Source of the DNA: Mycobacterium aquaticum
Lineage (GTDB): Bacteria > Actinomycetota > Actinomycetes > Mycobacteriales > Mycobacteriaceae
Reading direction: 5' to 3'
Length of the DNA: 62,388 nucleotides
NCBI RefSeq assembly: GCF_002086485.1
Contig: NZ_MVHF01000050.1
Coordinates: forward strand, 1 to 62,388
Shown here one piece after another: positions 44,947 to 53,939 of this stretch (positions are counted from its first letter, which is position 1; the number at the start of each line of letters is the position of its first letter). A program made the position numbers and the translations under genes. The notes below the pieces were generated by a model. The model did not search any database, was not told the DNA's origin, and was given only the letters and a program-made list of their open reading frames with translations.

Positions 44947-45960
44947 TCAGGCAGTGACACATGCCAGGCCCATGATCTCGCGGTATTCGGCGGGAGTCGC
45001 GACGTCGCGGCCGAGCAAAGTGACGACGTCGCGCGCCGTCTCGAACGCTTGAAGGTTCGATTCGATCTTCTCCTGCCGGTGCGGCCACCGCCAGACCGTG
45101 TCCTCCATACCGACACGGATGTGCAGACCCATCATGGCAGCCATGGTGACCAAGTAGGACGAGGCCCTTCCGGCTGAGCACACCAGCATCTTGGCCTCGG
45201 GGTCAACGTCGCGGATCGCGCGCGTCACCCGCTGCAAGCCGTCGATCATCTGCAGCGGGTTGTTCATCGGGGAACATCCGGGCAGTGCGGGCAGGATGCA
45301 CCAGATCTGGCCGGCCTTGAGGAGGCCACTGGCAAACAGGTATCGCTTGGCATTGTCGACATCGGCATCGGCGTACACCGCGATGATCGGGGCGGCGCCC
45401 GCCTCGAGGACGAGGCGGGTCTTCTCCAGGATCATCGGGGCAGGCTTGGCGAACAGCGCGTCGCCGTTGTAGACCGCCGCGGTGTTGATCGGAACAGCGT
45501 CGAGGATCTTACGGTCCAACGCGATCTTCATCTGCTCCCATTCGCCGGCGAGGGCACACACGTAGCAGCCATCGATGCTGAGGCCCGGGAACTCCTCACG
45601 CAGCGGTAGCACAACGTCTTCGAAGCGCTCGACGGAGAGCGTGTTGTAGCCACGGTCGTCGCGGACGTGGAGGTGGATGGCGCTGGCGCCGGCGTGGACG
45701 CACTGGCGTGCGGCCTCGAGGATTTCGGCTGTGGTCTGCGGCTGGTTCGGGTTTGCGTGCCGAGTAAAGAACGCACCGGTAATAGCCGACTGGACAACGA
45801 TCTTCTGCGGAATGTCCCAGGCCGGTTGGATCTCGCCGTCGTGGAAGAGTGAGTGCTCCGGGTCGGTGATCTCAGGCAGCCCGTACGGCCGCCAGATCAT
45901 CCGATACTGGTCGCGCTCCAAGCCTCTAGCGACCCGATCCCAGTGAACAGTGTCCGACAT
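44947..45960 (-). CDS. Beta-keto acid cleavage enzyme (BKACE) family protein (337 aa)
   Basis: DUF849/BKACE TIM barrel. Known members split a beta-keto acid using acetyl-CoA to give acetoacetate and a new acyl-CoA. The ATG at 45960 follows AAGGAG. The zinc-binding His-x-His is at 96-98 (AIHLHVRDDRG) and the Glu-bearing GMEDTVWRWP is near the C terminus. The protein has about 50 extra N-terminal residues compared with Kce (MIWRPYGLPEITDPEHS region), which may shape the substrate pocket. It leads a two-gene operon with the acyl-CoA ligase and is divergent from the ACAD operon, with a motif B site between. Confidence 0.88.
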   Translation of the reverse strand: MSDTVHWDRVARGLERDQYRMIWRPYGLPEITDPEHSLFHDGEIQPAWDIPQKIVVQSAITGAFFTRHANPNQPQTTAEILEAARQCVHAGASAIHLHVRDDRGYNTLSVERFEDVVLPLREEFPGLSIDGCYVCALAGEWEQMKIALDRKILDAVPINTAAVYNGDALFAKPAPMILEKTRLVLEAGAAPIIAVYADADVDNAKRYLFASGLLKAGQIWCILPALPGCSPMNNPLQMIDGLQRVTRAIRDVDPEAKMLVCSAGRASSYLVTMAAMMGLHIRVGMEDTVWRWPHRQEKIESNLQAFETARDVVTLLGRDVATPAEYREIMGLACVTA

Positions 45961-46078
45961 TGCGACTGACTCCTTCTCAAACATGCACCCGATCAGCCCA
46001 CCCTGTCGGAGGGCTCGCAACTTGTGAGGCCACCGAACGCGGCCCGCCTCGCCGACCATAGGCCCGCACCAGACTATC

Positions 46079-46094
46079 GTCAAGTGTCAGACAA
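46079..46094 (-). promoter_or_regulatory. Motif B operator and probable promoter of the BKACE operon
   Basis: On the minus strand the site reads TTGTCTGACACTTGAC. TTGACG can serve as a -35 box, with TATGGT 17 bases later as the -10. The core TGTCTGACA is a perfect odd-centred dyad. The region is shared with the divergent acyl-CoA dehydrogenase operon. Confidence 0.6.
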
Positions 46095-46301
46095 TTAATT
46101 CACCGAGATAGATGGCATGAGAATGAGGGTTGCGCGGAAACTGTAGAAAATGTTAGTCATATCTGGGCACGTGCCGCGACTTCCCCACCCACTTGGCCGC
46201 GGCACGTTGCTTGCTACCTCGACGGCCAACCGCCACCGAGCCTTGAATACGTCGCCGCACGTCCATCAAGGTTTGGGGCGCCTCACATGTAAAGGCAGAC
46301 G

Positions 46302-47465
46302 ATGGCGCATGTACCCGCAGACGAAGCGTCAGCGGATCAGGCTGCGATTCGCGACGCGGTCGACACCTTCGCGCAGCGATACCTGACATCGCAGTACCTC
46401 GAGCAGTGCGATCGCGAGGCGGCGTACCCACGCGAGGCAATGGACGCCCTTGCCGCGGGCGGCTGGAGCGCACTCCCGGTGCCGGAGGAGCTGGGCGGCG
46501 CGGGCGCCAGCATCACCGCATTGATCACCTTCCACGAGGCGCTGGCCCGCCACAGCCTCGTCGTCGCACAGGCCTATTTCTCGATGTGGGTCCTTGGCGC
46601 CGATGCGGTGGCCCGGTTGGGCACACCGATGCAACAGGCGACCTGGCTTCCACAGATCAGCAACGGCAAGGGTTTAATCGCGTTCGCGCTGACCGAACCC
46701 GAGTCCGGGTCAGACGCCGCGGCGCTGCGCACGACGGCCACCCGAACCGACCACGGGTTCCGCGTATCTGGGCAGAAGGTGTTCATTACCGGCGCGGCTA
46801 TAGCCAATGTCATCGTGACAGCCGTGCGAACCGGCGACACCAAGAGCAAGCATGCGGGCATCTCCATGCTGATGATCGACCCTCGCAGCGAAGGCGTGAC
46901 CATCAGGAAGTTGTCCAAGCTCGGGATTAAGGCCCTGGACCTGTGTGAGGTCTACTTCGACAACGTAGAAGTAGCCGCCGACGACGTCTTGGGAACGGTC
47001 GACCGGGGATGGGCTGAGCTGCAACCAGGGCTCGCGCGCGAGCGAATCTTCTTGGCCGCCATCGCTACTGGGGGTCTGCGCGATGTTTTCGAACGCACCC
47101 TCAGCTACGCGAAATCACGACAGTCGTTCGGCAAGCCTATCGGCGACCACCAGCTGATCGCCGCCAAGCTCGTGGATATGCACATCGCGCTGGAAGCGTC
47201 CAACGGGCTCATCGCCAGGGCAGCACGCCTCATCGAGAGCAACCATCCGGATGCGGTCATGGCGGCCTCGGCCACCAAACTGTTCGCCACCGACGCCTAC
47301 GTCAGTGCCACCCGCCAAGGGATCCAAATCCACGGCGGCTACGGCTACACCGATGATTACCCGCTAGCCCGCCACTATCGCGACGCCAAGTACCTCGAGA
47401 TCGGCGGCGGTACCACCGAAATTCAGAAAATCGTCGTCGCCCGCGGTCTGGGACTGCGGCCGTGA
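46302..47465 (+). CDS. Acyl-CoA dehydrogenase (387 aa)
   Basis: FAD-dependent alpha,beta-desaturation of an acyl-CoA. Family signatures: FALTEPESGSDAAALRTTA (flavin contact), GFRVSGQKVFITGA and the C-terminal YGYTDDYPLARHYRDAKYLE. The usual catalytic Glu in the (E)GT motif is replaced by Gly (IGGGTTEIQ), as in several ACADs whose base lies on another helix. First gene of a long plus-strand operon; its end overlaps the next gene by four bases. Probably acts on the CoA ester made by the ligase on the opposite strand. Confidence 0.9.
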   Translation: MAHVPADEASADQAAIRDAVDTFAQRYLTSQYLEQCDREAAYPREAMDALAAGGWSALPVPEELGGAGASITALITFHEALARHSLVVAQAYFSMWVLGADAVARLGTPMQQATWLPQISNGKGLIAFALTEPESGSDAAALRTTATRTDHGFRVSGQKVFITGAAIANVIVTAVRTGDTKSKHAGISMLMIDPRSEGVTIRKLSKLGIKALDLCEVYFDNVEVAADDVLGTVDRGWAELQPGLARERIFLAAIATGGLRDVFERTLSYAKSRQSFGKPIGDHQLIAAKLVDMHIALEASNGLIARAARLIESNHPDAVMAASATKLFATDAYVSATRQGIQIHGGYGYTDDYPLARHYRDAKYLEIGGGTTEIQKIVVARGLGLRP

Positions 47466-48232
47466 GCCCCATGCCCGAAGCGTTCGATCTGAGCGGACAG
47501 GTCGCGCTGGTCACCGGTGCCGGCCGTGGCCTAGGGGCCGAAGCTGCTCAATCCCTGGCCCAAGCCGGCGCGCTCGTGGTGGTGACCGGCCGCTCGCTCG
47601 ACGCCATCAACCACACCTGCTCATTGATCACTGATCGGGGCGGCCGTGCGCTGGCAAAGATCCTCGACGTCAACGACGAGCAGTCCGTCGCACAGGTCAT
47701 GGCCGAGACCAATACCGAAGCTGGACGGCTAGACATATTGGTCAACAATGCCGGCGTCGAGCACGAGGCCAAGGCACTGGACACGACGGCCGCCGATTGG
47801 TCCCGTGTCATCGACACGAACTTGGGCGGCACCTTCCTCTGCACCCAAAAGTTCGCATTAGCCGGCGATTCCACCTCTCCTCGCACAGTGATCAACCTTT
47901 CCTCGATCACCGCCACCGCGGCGGTCAAGGGACAGGCCGCCTACTGCGCCAGCAAGGCGGGCGTCGAGGGACTCACCCGAGCCCTCGCGCTCGAATTCGC
48001 CCCCCTGAACATCCGGGTGAACGCGTTGGCGCCAGGCTACTTCCTCACCAGCATGTCGTCGCTGGTCGCCGACGATCCCGAACTCGCCAAGCGCGTGGTC
48101 CGCAAAATTCCGCTTCGCCGCTTCGGCGCGCCCGCAGAGATCGGCGGGCCCATCGTCTTCCTCGCCAGTAGCGCATCGAGCTACATGACGGGAGCGACGC
48201 TTCATTTCGACGGAGGTTATACAGCTCAATGA
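47462..48232 (+). CDS. SDR-family dehydrogenase (256 aa)
   Basis: Classical SDR: TGAGRGLGAEAA, NNAGVEHEAK, catalytic Ser in NLSSITATAA and Tyr-x3-Lys in AYCASKAGV; the end is MTGATLHFDGGYTAQ. The GTG at 47462 overlaps the ACAD stop; an ATG three codons later is an alternative. In this operon it may oxidise a hydroxyacyl-CoA after hydration, in beta-oxidation order. No separate enoyl-CoA hydratase is visible in the window. Confidence 0.87.
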   Translation: MSPMPEAFDLSGQVALVTGAGRGLGAEAAQSLAQAGALVVVTGRSLDAINHTCSLITDRGGRALAKILDVNDEQSVAQVMAETNTEAGRLDILVNNAGVEHEAKALDTTAADWSRVIDTNLGGTFLCTQKFALAGDSTSPRTVINLSSITATAAVKGQAAYCASKAGVEGLTRALALEFAPLNIRVNALAPGYFLTSMSSLVADDPELAKRVVRKIPLRRFGAPAEIGGPIVFLASSASSYMTGATLHFDGGYTAQ

Positions 48233-48248
48233 ACGGTGTGAGGAATCC

Positions 48249-49070
48249 ATGAAGAGGTTCACTGAACGGACAGCAATGGTCACCGGCGCAGGCGGTGACA
48301 TCGGGGGTGCTACGGCGCTTCGGCTGGCGGAAGAAGGCGCGTCACTGATCTTGGTCGACCGCAAGGTGGAGCTGCTCGACGAGATCGCGCAGGCATGCCG
48401 CGCCGCTGGAGCACAAGTGTGGACTTCAGCTCTCGACCAGAGCCGGCACCACGAGGTGGCCGACATCGTCAACGGTCTCGCCGAACAAGCCGGCGGCCTC
48501 GATGCGCTGTTCGCCAACGCCGGGTACGGCAAGTTCGGCAAGCTGCTCGATTCCGACATGGGCAGTTGGGACCGTCACGTCTCGGTGAACCTGAATGGCA
48601 CATTCGCCGTCACGCAGGCCGCCGCTCAAGTGATGGCTGCCGCCGGACGCGGCGGATCGATCGTCATCAACGCATCCAGCGGCGCATCGCAGTGGTGCGA
48701 CCTACTGGGCGCCTACTGCGTCACCAAGGCCGGGCTCAAGATGCTCGCCACCGGACTGGCAGCCGAGCTCGGCGTCTACCGGATCCGCGTGAACGCGGTC
48801 ATGCCGGGCGTAGTCGAGTCCGGCATGACCGCACCGATGCTCAGCGAGGAATCACTACGCCGGGCACTGCTATCCGAGACGCCCACCGGAAAGCTCGGGC
48901 GCCCCGAGAACGTCGCAGCAACGGTCGCGTTCCTGCTCAGTGACGAGGCCGAATACATCAACGGCCACGCAGTCATGATCGACGGCGGTCAGACCATCCA
49001 CGGCCATCCGCGATGGTTCCAAACCGACTACACCAAAGAGGGCCAGGACGAGTGGGAGCAGGTGAAATGA
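48249..49070 (+). CDS. SDR-family dehydrogenase (273 aa)
   Basis: Second classical SDR of the operon: TGAGGDIGGATAL, NAGYGKFG, Ser in INASSGAS and Tyr-x3-Lys in AYCVTKAGL. A C-terminal extension (GHPRWFQTDYTKEGQDEWEQ) is longer than usual and may cap the active site. It starts 16 bases after the first SDR and its stop overlaps the ATG of the next gene (ATGA). Two SDRs in a row suggest two hydroxyl or keto positions on the intermediate. Confidence 0.87.
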   Translation: MKRFTERTAMVTGAGGDIGGATALRLAEEGASLILVDRKVELLDEIAQACRAAGAQVWTSALDQSRHHEVADIVNGLAEQAGGLDALFANAGYGKFGKLLDSDMGSWDRHVSVNLNGTFAVTQAAAQVMAAAGRGGSIVINASSGASQWCDLLGAYCVTKAGLKMLATGLAAELGVYRIRVNAVMPGVVESGMTAPMLSEESLRRALLSETPTGKLGRPENVAATVAFLLSDEAEYINGHAVMIDGGQTIHGHPRWFQTDYTKEGQDEWEQVK

Positions 49071-50002
49071 GCGACGTAGCAACGATTCCCACCAGCACTG
49101 GGGATAAGGCCGACCGCCGCCAGGCGCTGATGAGCCCGCAGCGAGCAACCTCGCAGGTGAGCGACGGTATGGTCGTCGGCATCGGCGGGTTCATAAACTC
49201 AGGTCATCCAATGACGCTGGTGCGGCAGCTGATTCGCGATGGCAGACGAGAACTGACCGTGGTCGGCGCCGCCTCCGCCGGTCTAGAGATCGACCTGCTC
49301 ATCGCCGCGGGCTGCGTCCGAAAAGTCATCTCGCCCTATATCGGCGCGGAAGGCCTCGTCGGCATCGGGCCGGCGTACCGACATGCCGCACAGGCCGGAA
49401 CGATCGAGATCGTCGAGACAGACGAAGCGCTCTACTACGCTGGGCTACGCGCCGCCGCCCAGTGCTTGCCGTTCAACCCGTGGAGCGCGGGCCTCGGAAC
49501 CTCCATCCCCACGGTCAACCCCTCAATCACCGAGTTCAACGACCCGATCACCGGTCGGCGGATGCTCGCCGTTCCAGCAATCGACATCGACGTCTGCTTC
49601 CTGCATGCTGCAGCCAGCGACCCGTACGGCAATGTGCAGCACCACGGAACCAGCTACGGAGATACCGCACTGGCCGCAGCCGCCGACGTGGTAATCGCCT
49701 CAGTAGAGTCCGTCGTACCCGTGGAGTCTGTACGCGCCAACCCTGCCGCCACAACCATTCCCGGTGCCGACGGCGTCGTGCGCGCCCCGTTCGGGGCGCA
49801 CCCGTTCTCCTCCGACGGCTACTACGTGCCCGACCGCACCCACATCGACGAATACCTCAAGGCCGCGAGCGAGCTCTTGCGGTCCGGCACTCGCACACCC
49901 GTCGACGCCTATCTCGACCACTACGTCCTCAGCACCACCGACGACGTCGAATACCTCGAGCGGGTCGGCCTGCGCCGACTGTTATCGCTACACGAGTTCT
50001 AG
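49067..50002 (+). CDS. CoA-transferase-fold subunit A, IpdA/GctA-like (311 aa)
   Basis: Class I CoA-transferase alpha-subunit fold. The stretch VETDEALYYAGLRAAAQCLP, then FNPWSAGLGTS, is close in pattern to mycobacterial IpdA (MDEGMLRCGLQAAAQRLPF), the subunit of a hydrolase that opens the last steroid ring as a CoA ester. SDGMVVGIGGFINSGHP is the N-terminal glycine loop. The ATG at 49067 is coupled to the SDR stop. With its neighbour it forms a heterodimer that is either a CoA-transferase or an IpdAB-like ring-cleaving hydrolase. The second is attractive in this context but not proven. Confidence 0.8.
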   Translation: MSDVATIPTSTGDKADRRQALMSPQRATSQVSDGMVVGIGGFINSGHPMTLVRQLIRDGRRELTVVGAASAGLEIDLLIAAGCVRKVISPYIGAEGLVGIGPAYRHAAQAGTIEIVETDEALYYAGLRAAAQCLPFNPWSAGLGTSIPTVNPSITEFNDPITGRRMLAVPAIDIDVCFLHAAASDPYGNVQHHGTSYGDTALAAAADVVIASVESVVPVESVRANPAATTIPGADGVVRAPFGAHPFSSDGYYVPDRTHIDEYLKAASELLRSGTRTPVDAYLDHYVLSTTDDVEYLERVGLRRLLSLHEF

Positions 50003-50013
50003 GAGCCCATCAC

Positions 50014-50841
50014 ATGACGGATCTTCACGAAATCTGTCCCCCAGACGACACTTTGGACCACGACCCGACGCCGCTAGAGATCATGGCGACTGTCATCGCC
50101 CACGATCTGCGCGACGGCGAGTGGGTGGAAGTCGGTGCCAACCTGCCCGTTCCGCGGGCAGGCGCGCTCCTCGCCCACCTCACCCGCGGCCCAAACATGA
50201 CCGTGATGCTGGCCATGACCAAGGCATATCTGCGCAACGAACCCGTGATCCAGGACTTCGAGTACATCACCGACGTGTCCGCGATGCGGTGGGCCGAAGC
50301 GTACTACCGACACGACCGACTCCTCGCCGAGCAGCGACGGCGGCGGGCCCGGGGCGTGTTCTACTGCGGTGGCCTGCAGATCGATGCCTACGGCAACGCC
50401 AATCTCATTGGCGTTGGCGATAATTACAACTCGCTCGCGCTACGCGGACCGGGAACCATCGGCACCTGCAACGCGACCTTCCAGAGTTCGCGGTGGCACT
50501 TGGTGACCACGGCCCATAGCCCCCGGGTCCTAGTCGAACAGTGTGACTTCGTCTCCGCGCTCGGCTACGGCCGGGGCGAGCCGGAGGCGCGGGCCGACTT
50601 AGGCTCGGCCAATGGCGGGCCGACATCGATCATCACCCCGATGTGTGTGTTCGGGTTCGACCCGACCACCAGGCGCGCCGTCCTGCACTCCACCCACCCC
50701 GGCGTCACGGTCGACGAGGTGCGCGCCAAGACCGGCTTCGCCTTTGACGCGCCGGAGACTGTCCCCGTCACCGCCGGTCCGACCGAGGACGAACTGAGAA
50801 TCCTGCGTACCCGTATCGACCCGCAGGGCGCGCTCCGCTGA
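50014..50841 (+). CDS. CoA-transferase-fold subunit B, IpdB/GctB-like (275 aa)
   Basis: Beta-subunit partner of the preceding protein, 11 bases downstream. The region GGLQIDAYGNANLIGVGDN with RGPGTIGTCNATFQSS matches the core of GctB/IpdB proteins. In true transferases this subunit carries a catalytic Glu in an E-N/S-G loop; I do not see that loop clearly here, which leans towards an IpdB-like role. The ATG at 50014 sits after a short AGGAG-like site (tctaggagcc). Confidence 0.8.
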   Translation: MTDLHEICPPDDTLDHDPTPLEIMATVIAHDLRDGEWVEVGANLPVPRAGALLAHLTRGPNMTVMLAMTKAYLRNEPVIQDFEYITDVSAMRWAEAYYRHDRLLAEQRRRRARGVFYCGGLQIDAYGNANLIGVGDNYNSLALRGPGTIGTCNATFQSSRWHLVTTAHSPRVLVEQCDFVSALGYGRGEPEARADLGSANGGPTSIITPMCVFGFDPTTRRAVLHSTHPGVTVDEVRAKTGFAFDAPETVPVTAGPTEDELRILRTRIDPQGALR

Positions 50842-50900
50842 CGGATTCATCTGTCCGCCACTACCTACCGCGCCCCAAATCTGATGAAAGGACACTACGC

Positions 50901-51683
50901 ATGGCTGCGTTTTCCACCCGCGTGAGCGAGGTCGGCCCTGGAACCGTGAACCTGCGGGGATACTCACTCGCGGCAGTCATGCGCGAGTTGAGCTACGCCG
51001 AAGGCGCCTTCCTCACGCTGGTCGGCCGGCTCCCCTCGGCCGAGGAGACCCGACTGATCGACTGCATCTTAGCCAGCCTTCTGGACCACGGCTTCGTCGC
51101 GAGCACCATCACCGCGGCTCGCTACATCGCATCGGGCAATCCGCAGTTCATCCCCGCCGTCGCCGGCGGCGTCCTGGCGGCAGGCAGGAACACACTCGAC
51201 CCCGAACATTCCTTCCACATGCTCGAGCGGGCCGAGGCGATCCGAGCCGGCGAGAACCTCGACATCGAGGCCGCAGCCGAGCGTGTCGTGCAGGAAGCGC
51301 GTGCCGAGGGCCGACGCCTGCCAGGCCTTGGACACCCCACCCACAAGGCCAGCGACTTCCGTTCCGACATCCTGTTTGCGCTGGCAGCCGAGCTGGGGCT
51401 GGCGGGCGAATCGATCGCCCAGTTCCATGCTATCCAGATGGCGTTCGCGGCGAGCAGCGGCAAATTCCTGCCCATCAACATCGACGGCGCACTCGCGGCG
51501 GTGTGTAAGGACCTCGGGCTCTCGCATCTGCAGACAACCGCGCTTGCGGTGCTGTCCGTGCTGCCCGGCCTCATGGCGCACGTCGTCGAGGAGATCGAGG
51601 AGGGGCGGCCGCTGCGCCACATCACAGATGGCGAGTATGTCGGCAACAGCCTGACAGAACTCGACCACGGTCGCGTGTCATGA
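50901..51683 (+). CDS. Citrate-synthase/citryl-CoA-lyase-like protein (260 aa)
   Basis: Short member of the citrate synthase superfamily. VNLRGYSLAAVMRELSYAEG and LPGLGHPTHKASDFRSD (catalytic-type His in GHPxHK) mark the fold. FAASSGKFLPINIDGALAAV carries the conserved DGA. At 260 residues it lacks the large extra domain of full synthases, like the CitE-independent citryl-CoA lyases. In an operon of CoA enzymes it may split a citryl-like CoA ester or condense acetyl-CoA with a keto acid. The next gene overlaps it by four bases. Confidence 0.8.
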   Translation: MAAFSTRVSEVGPGTVNLRGYSLAAVMRELSYAEGAFLTLVGRLPSAEETRLIDCILASLLDHGFVASTITAARYIASGNPQFIPAVAGGVLAAGRNTLDPEHSFHMLERAEAIRAGENLDIEAAAERVVQEARAEGRRLPGLGHPTHKASDFRSDILFALAAELGLAGESIAQFHAIQMAFAASSGKFLPINIDGALAAVCKDLGLSHLQTTALAVLSVLPGLMAHVVEEIEEGRPLRHITDGEYVGNSLTELDHGRVS

Positions 51684-52564
51684 AGATCGGCATCCACCTG
51701 CCGCAGTGGGGTCAGGACGCCACGCGCGACGGCGTGCTGGCAGTCGCACAAGCCGCCGAGGCCTGCGGCTTCGATTCGGTCTGGGTCGCCGACCACGTCG
51801 TCATACCTGTGACTTCCGAGACGAAGTATCCCTACATGGACGGCGGCACGCCGTTCGAGCCTAACGATGGCTTCCTCGAAGCCTTCACCACCCTGGCCAT
51901 TGTTGCCGGTGCGACGCAGCGCATCCGTGTGGGAACCAGCGTCCTGGTGATGCCGATGCGTGACCCGGTCCTCACCGCAAAAGTCACCGCGACATTGGAT
52001 GTCCTGTCGGGCGGACGATTGGTCCTGGGTATCGGAACCGGTTGGTGGCGAGAGGAATTCGAGGCCCTGTCGGCCACGTTCGAAGGCAGAGGGAGCCGGA
52101 TGGACGAGCAGATTCAACTCATGCGTGCCCTCTGGACCGGTCGGTCAGTGGAGTTTCACGGCACCCACTACGACGTGAGGCCCGTCTTCTGCCGCCCCGC
52201 ACCGACCCGCGCCGGCGGGCCACCGATCTTGGTCGGCGGCATGTCGACTGCGGCCATGCGTCGTGCCGCCCACTTGGGCGACGGCTGGCACGCTGTTGGC
52301 GCGTCGCCTGAGCGTATCGTTGCTGAGCGGGAGAAACTCGCCAAGTTCGCCGAACAGGCCGGCCGCTCAATCGACCAGATTCCGATCAGTGTCTCAACCG
52401 GCGTCAGTCAGGACATCAAACGCACCGTTGCCCGACTTCAGGGGTTGGCAGAGGCCGGAGTCGAACTCGCAGTTATGGCAGTCAGCTCCAACACGACGTC
52501 GGCCATCATCGCCGAGGTGGAGCAGATCAGCCAACAGCTCAACCTCGTCGCAGACTCCGCCTAA
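51680..52564 (+). CDS. LLM-class flavin/F420-dependent oxidoreductase (294 aa)
   Basis: Luciferase-like monooxygenase fold: MKIGIHLPQWGQDATRDGVL, ACGFDSVWVADHVV, then RIRVGTSVLVMPMRDPV and LSGGRLVLGIGTGWWREEF. The mycobacterial members mostly use F420; FMN is possible. Such enzymes act as dehydrogenases or reductases on alcohol or enoyl groups. It is translationally coupled to the citrate-synthase-like gene, so it likely serves the same pathway. Confidence 0.87.
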   Translation: MKIGIHLPQWGQDATRDGVLAVAQAAEACGFDSVWVADHVVIPVTSETKYPYMDGGTPFEPNDGFLEAFTTLAIVAGATQRIRVGTSVLVMPMRDPVLTAKVTATLDVLSGGRLVLGIGTGWWREEFEALSATFEGRGSRMDEQIQLMRALWTGRSVEFHGTHYDVRPVFCRPAPTRAGGPPILVGGMSTAAMRRAAHLGDGWHAVGASPERIVAEREKLAKFAEQAGRSIDQIPISVSTGVSQDIKRTVARLQGLAEAGVELAVMAVSSNTTSAIIAEVEQISQQLNLVADSA

Positions 52565-52732
52565 CCCCCAATTGGTCCGAGCCACATGCCACAACCGGTC
52601 ACCCGCCAACCGAACGCCAACCCTTCAGCGTATGGCGGCCGACGCCTACAGGCTGTCCAGCCGTCTGAATCTTTTTGCCCGGCAACGTGTCACGCGCCCA
52701 TCCCGTCGTCGCAGAAAGTCGGATAGTCAACT

Positions 52733-53817
52733 ATGCCCCAGACAGTTCGTGGAGTCGTCGCCCTCAGCTCTGACGAGCCGGTCAGGGTGTCCGAGATCAT
52801 CATTCCCGATCCCGGGCCGGGGAGGTGGTCGTAGCCATTGCAGCTAGCGGCGTCTGCCATACCGACATGGTCTACAGCGAGGGCGGCGTCACCGACGAGT
52901 TCCCCTTCCTCCTCGGTCACGAAGCCGCGGGCACCGTTGAAATTGTCGGCGAGGGTGTTGATTCAGTGGCGGTCGGCGATTTCGTCGTCCTGAACTGGCG
53001 TGCGGTGTGTGGCCGTTGCCGAGCCTGCAAGCGGGGACGCCCACAGTACTGCTTCGATACATTGAACGCCGCCCAGCCAATGACCCTGCCCGACGGCACA
53101 AAACTCACCGCCGCGCTCGGCGTCGGTGCCTTCAGCGAGAAGACCCTGGTTCACGCGGGCCAATGCACCAAGGTCGATCCGAATGCCGATCCAACGGAGG
53201 TCGCATTGATCGGTTGTGGTGTCATGGCCGGATTCGGTGCGGCAGTCAATACCGGCGGTGTCGGCCACGGCGATTCGGTGGCCGTGATCGGTTGCGGCGG
53301 AGTGGGGAGCGCCGCGATCGCGGGTGCCCGACTGGCCGGTGCCACAAAGATCATCGCCATCGATCGCGACCCCCGCAAGCTGGCATGGGCAACCGAACTC
53401 GGTGCTACGCACACCATTGACGCCACACAAGCCGATCTGGTTACCGCCGTCCGAGACCTCACCGACGGCTTCGGAGCCGACGTGGTTGTTGACGCCGTCG
53501 GCCGGCCCGAAACCTGGAAGCAAGCCTTCTATGCCCGGGACCTGGCGGGGACGTTGGTCCTGGTCGGCGAGCCCACCCGGGACATGCAGCTCGTCATGCC
53601 ATTCGTGGACTTCTTTTCGCATGGCGGCGCACTCAAGTCATCGTGGTACGGCGATTGCCTTCCCGCGCGTGACTTCCCGGTACTGGTCGACCTGTACCGG
53701 CAGGGCCGATTCCCACTGGAGAGATTCGTCACCGAACGGATCGGGATCGAACAAGTCGAGGAGGCGCTGCGCGCCATACGCAACGGTGACGTCCTACGCT
53801 CGGTGATCGTGCTGTGA
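52733..53817 (+). pseudogene. mscR: S-(hydroxymethyl)mycothiol dehydrogenase, one frameshift
   Basis: Mycothiol-dependent formaldehyde dehydrogenase: zinc enzyme oxidising S-hydroxymethyl-mycothiol with NAD. From 52825 the frame is intact and closely follows the mycobacterial MscR/AdhE2 pattern (GVCHTDMVYSEGG, LGHEAAGTVE, VCGRCRACKRGRPQYC, VIGCGGVGSAAIAGA, FFSHGGALKSSWYGDCLP). The first about 30 codons start at the ATG at 52733 (MPQTVRGVVALSSDEPVRVS) and stop at a TAG after PDPGPGRWS. Adding one G to the run at 52819-52822 restores PDPGPGEVVVAIAASG. It is a broken gene or a homopolymer error. Zinc ligands are all kept. Confidence 0.85.
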
Positions 53818-53939
53818 ACCTGGGCCCGTACCCGATCGTGGAATCATCTGCACACCAGCTGATTTCGAAAAGCGCCGCGGGGCACCGCGCCGCGCCTGAC
53901 GACAACAGCGTAGGGGTCGCAACAAGGTAGGAGGAGATC

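Noticed and set aside
46406..46930. 174-aa plus-strand frame inside the acyl-CoA dehydrogenase gene
   Set aside because: It is an overlapping Arg-rich shadow of a well-supported gene.
49462..50013. Long upstream extension of the CoA-transferase B frame
   Set aside because: It overlaps subunit A in another frame and is very Arg/His-rich; the ATG at 50014 fits the family start.
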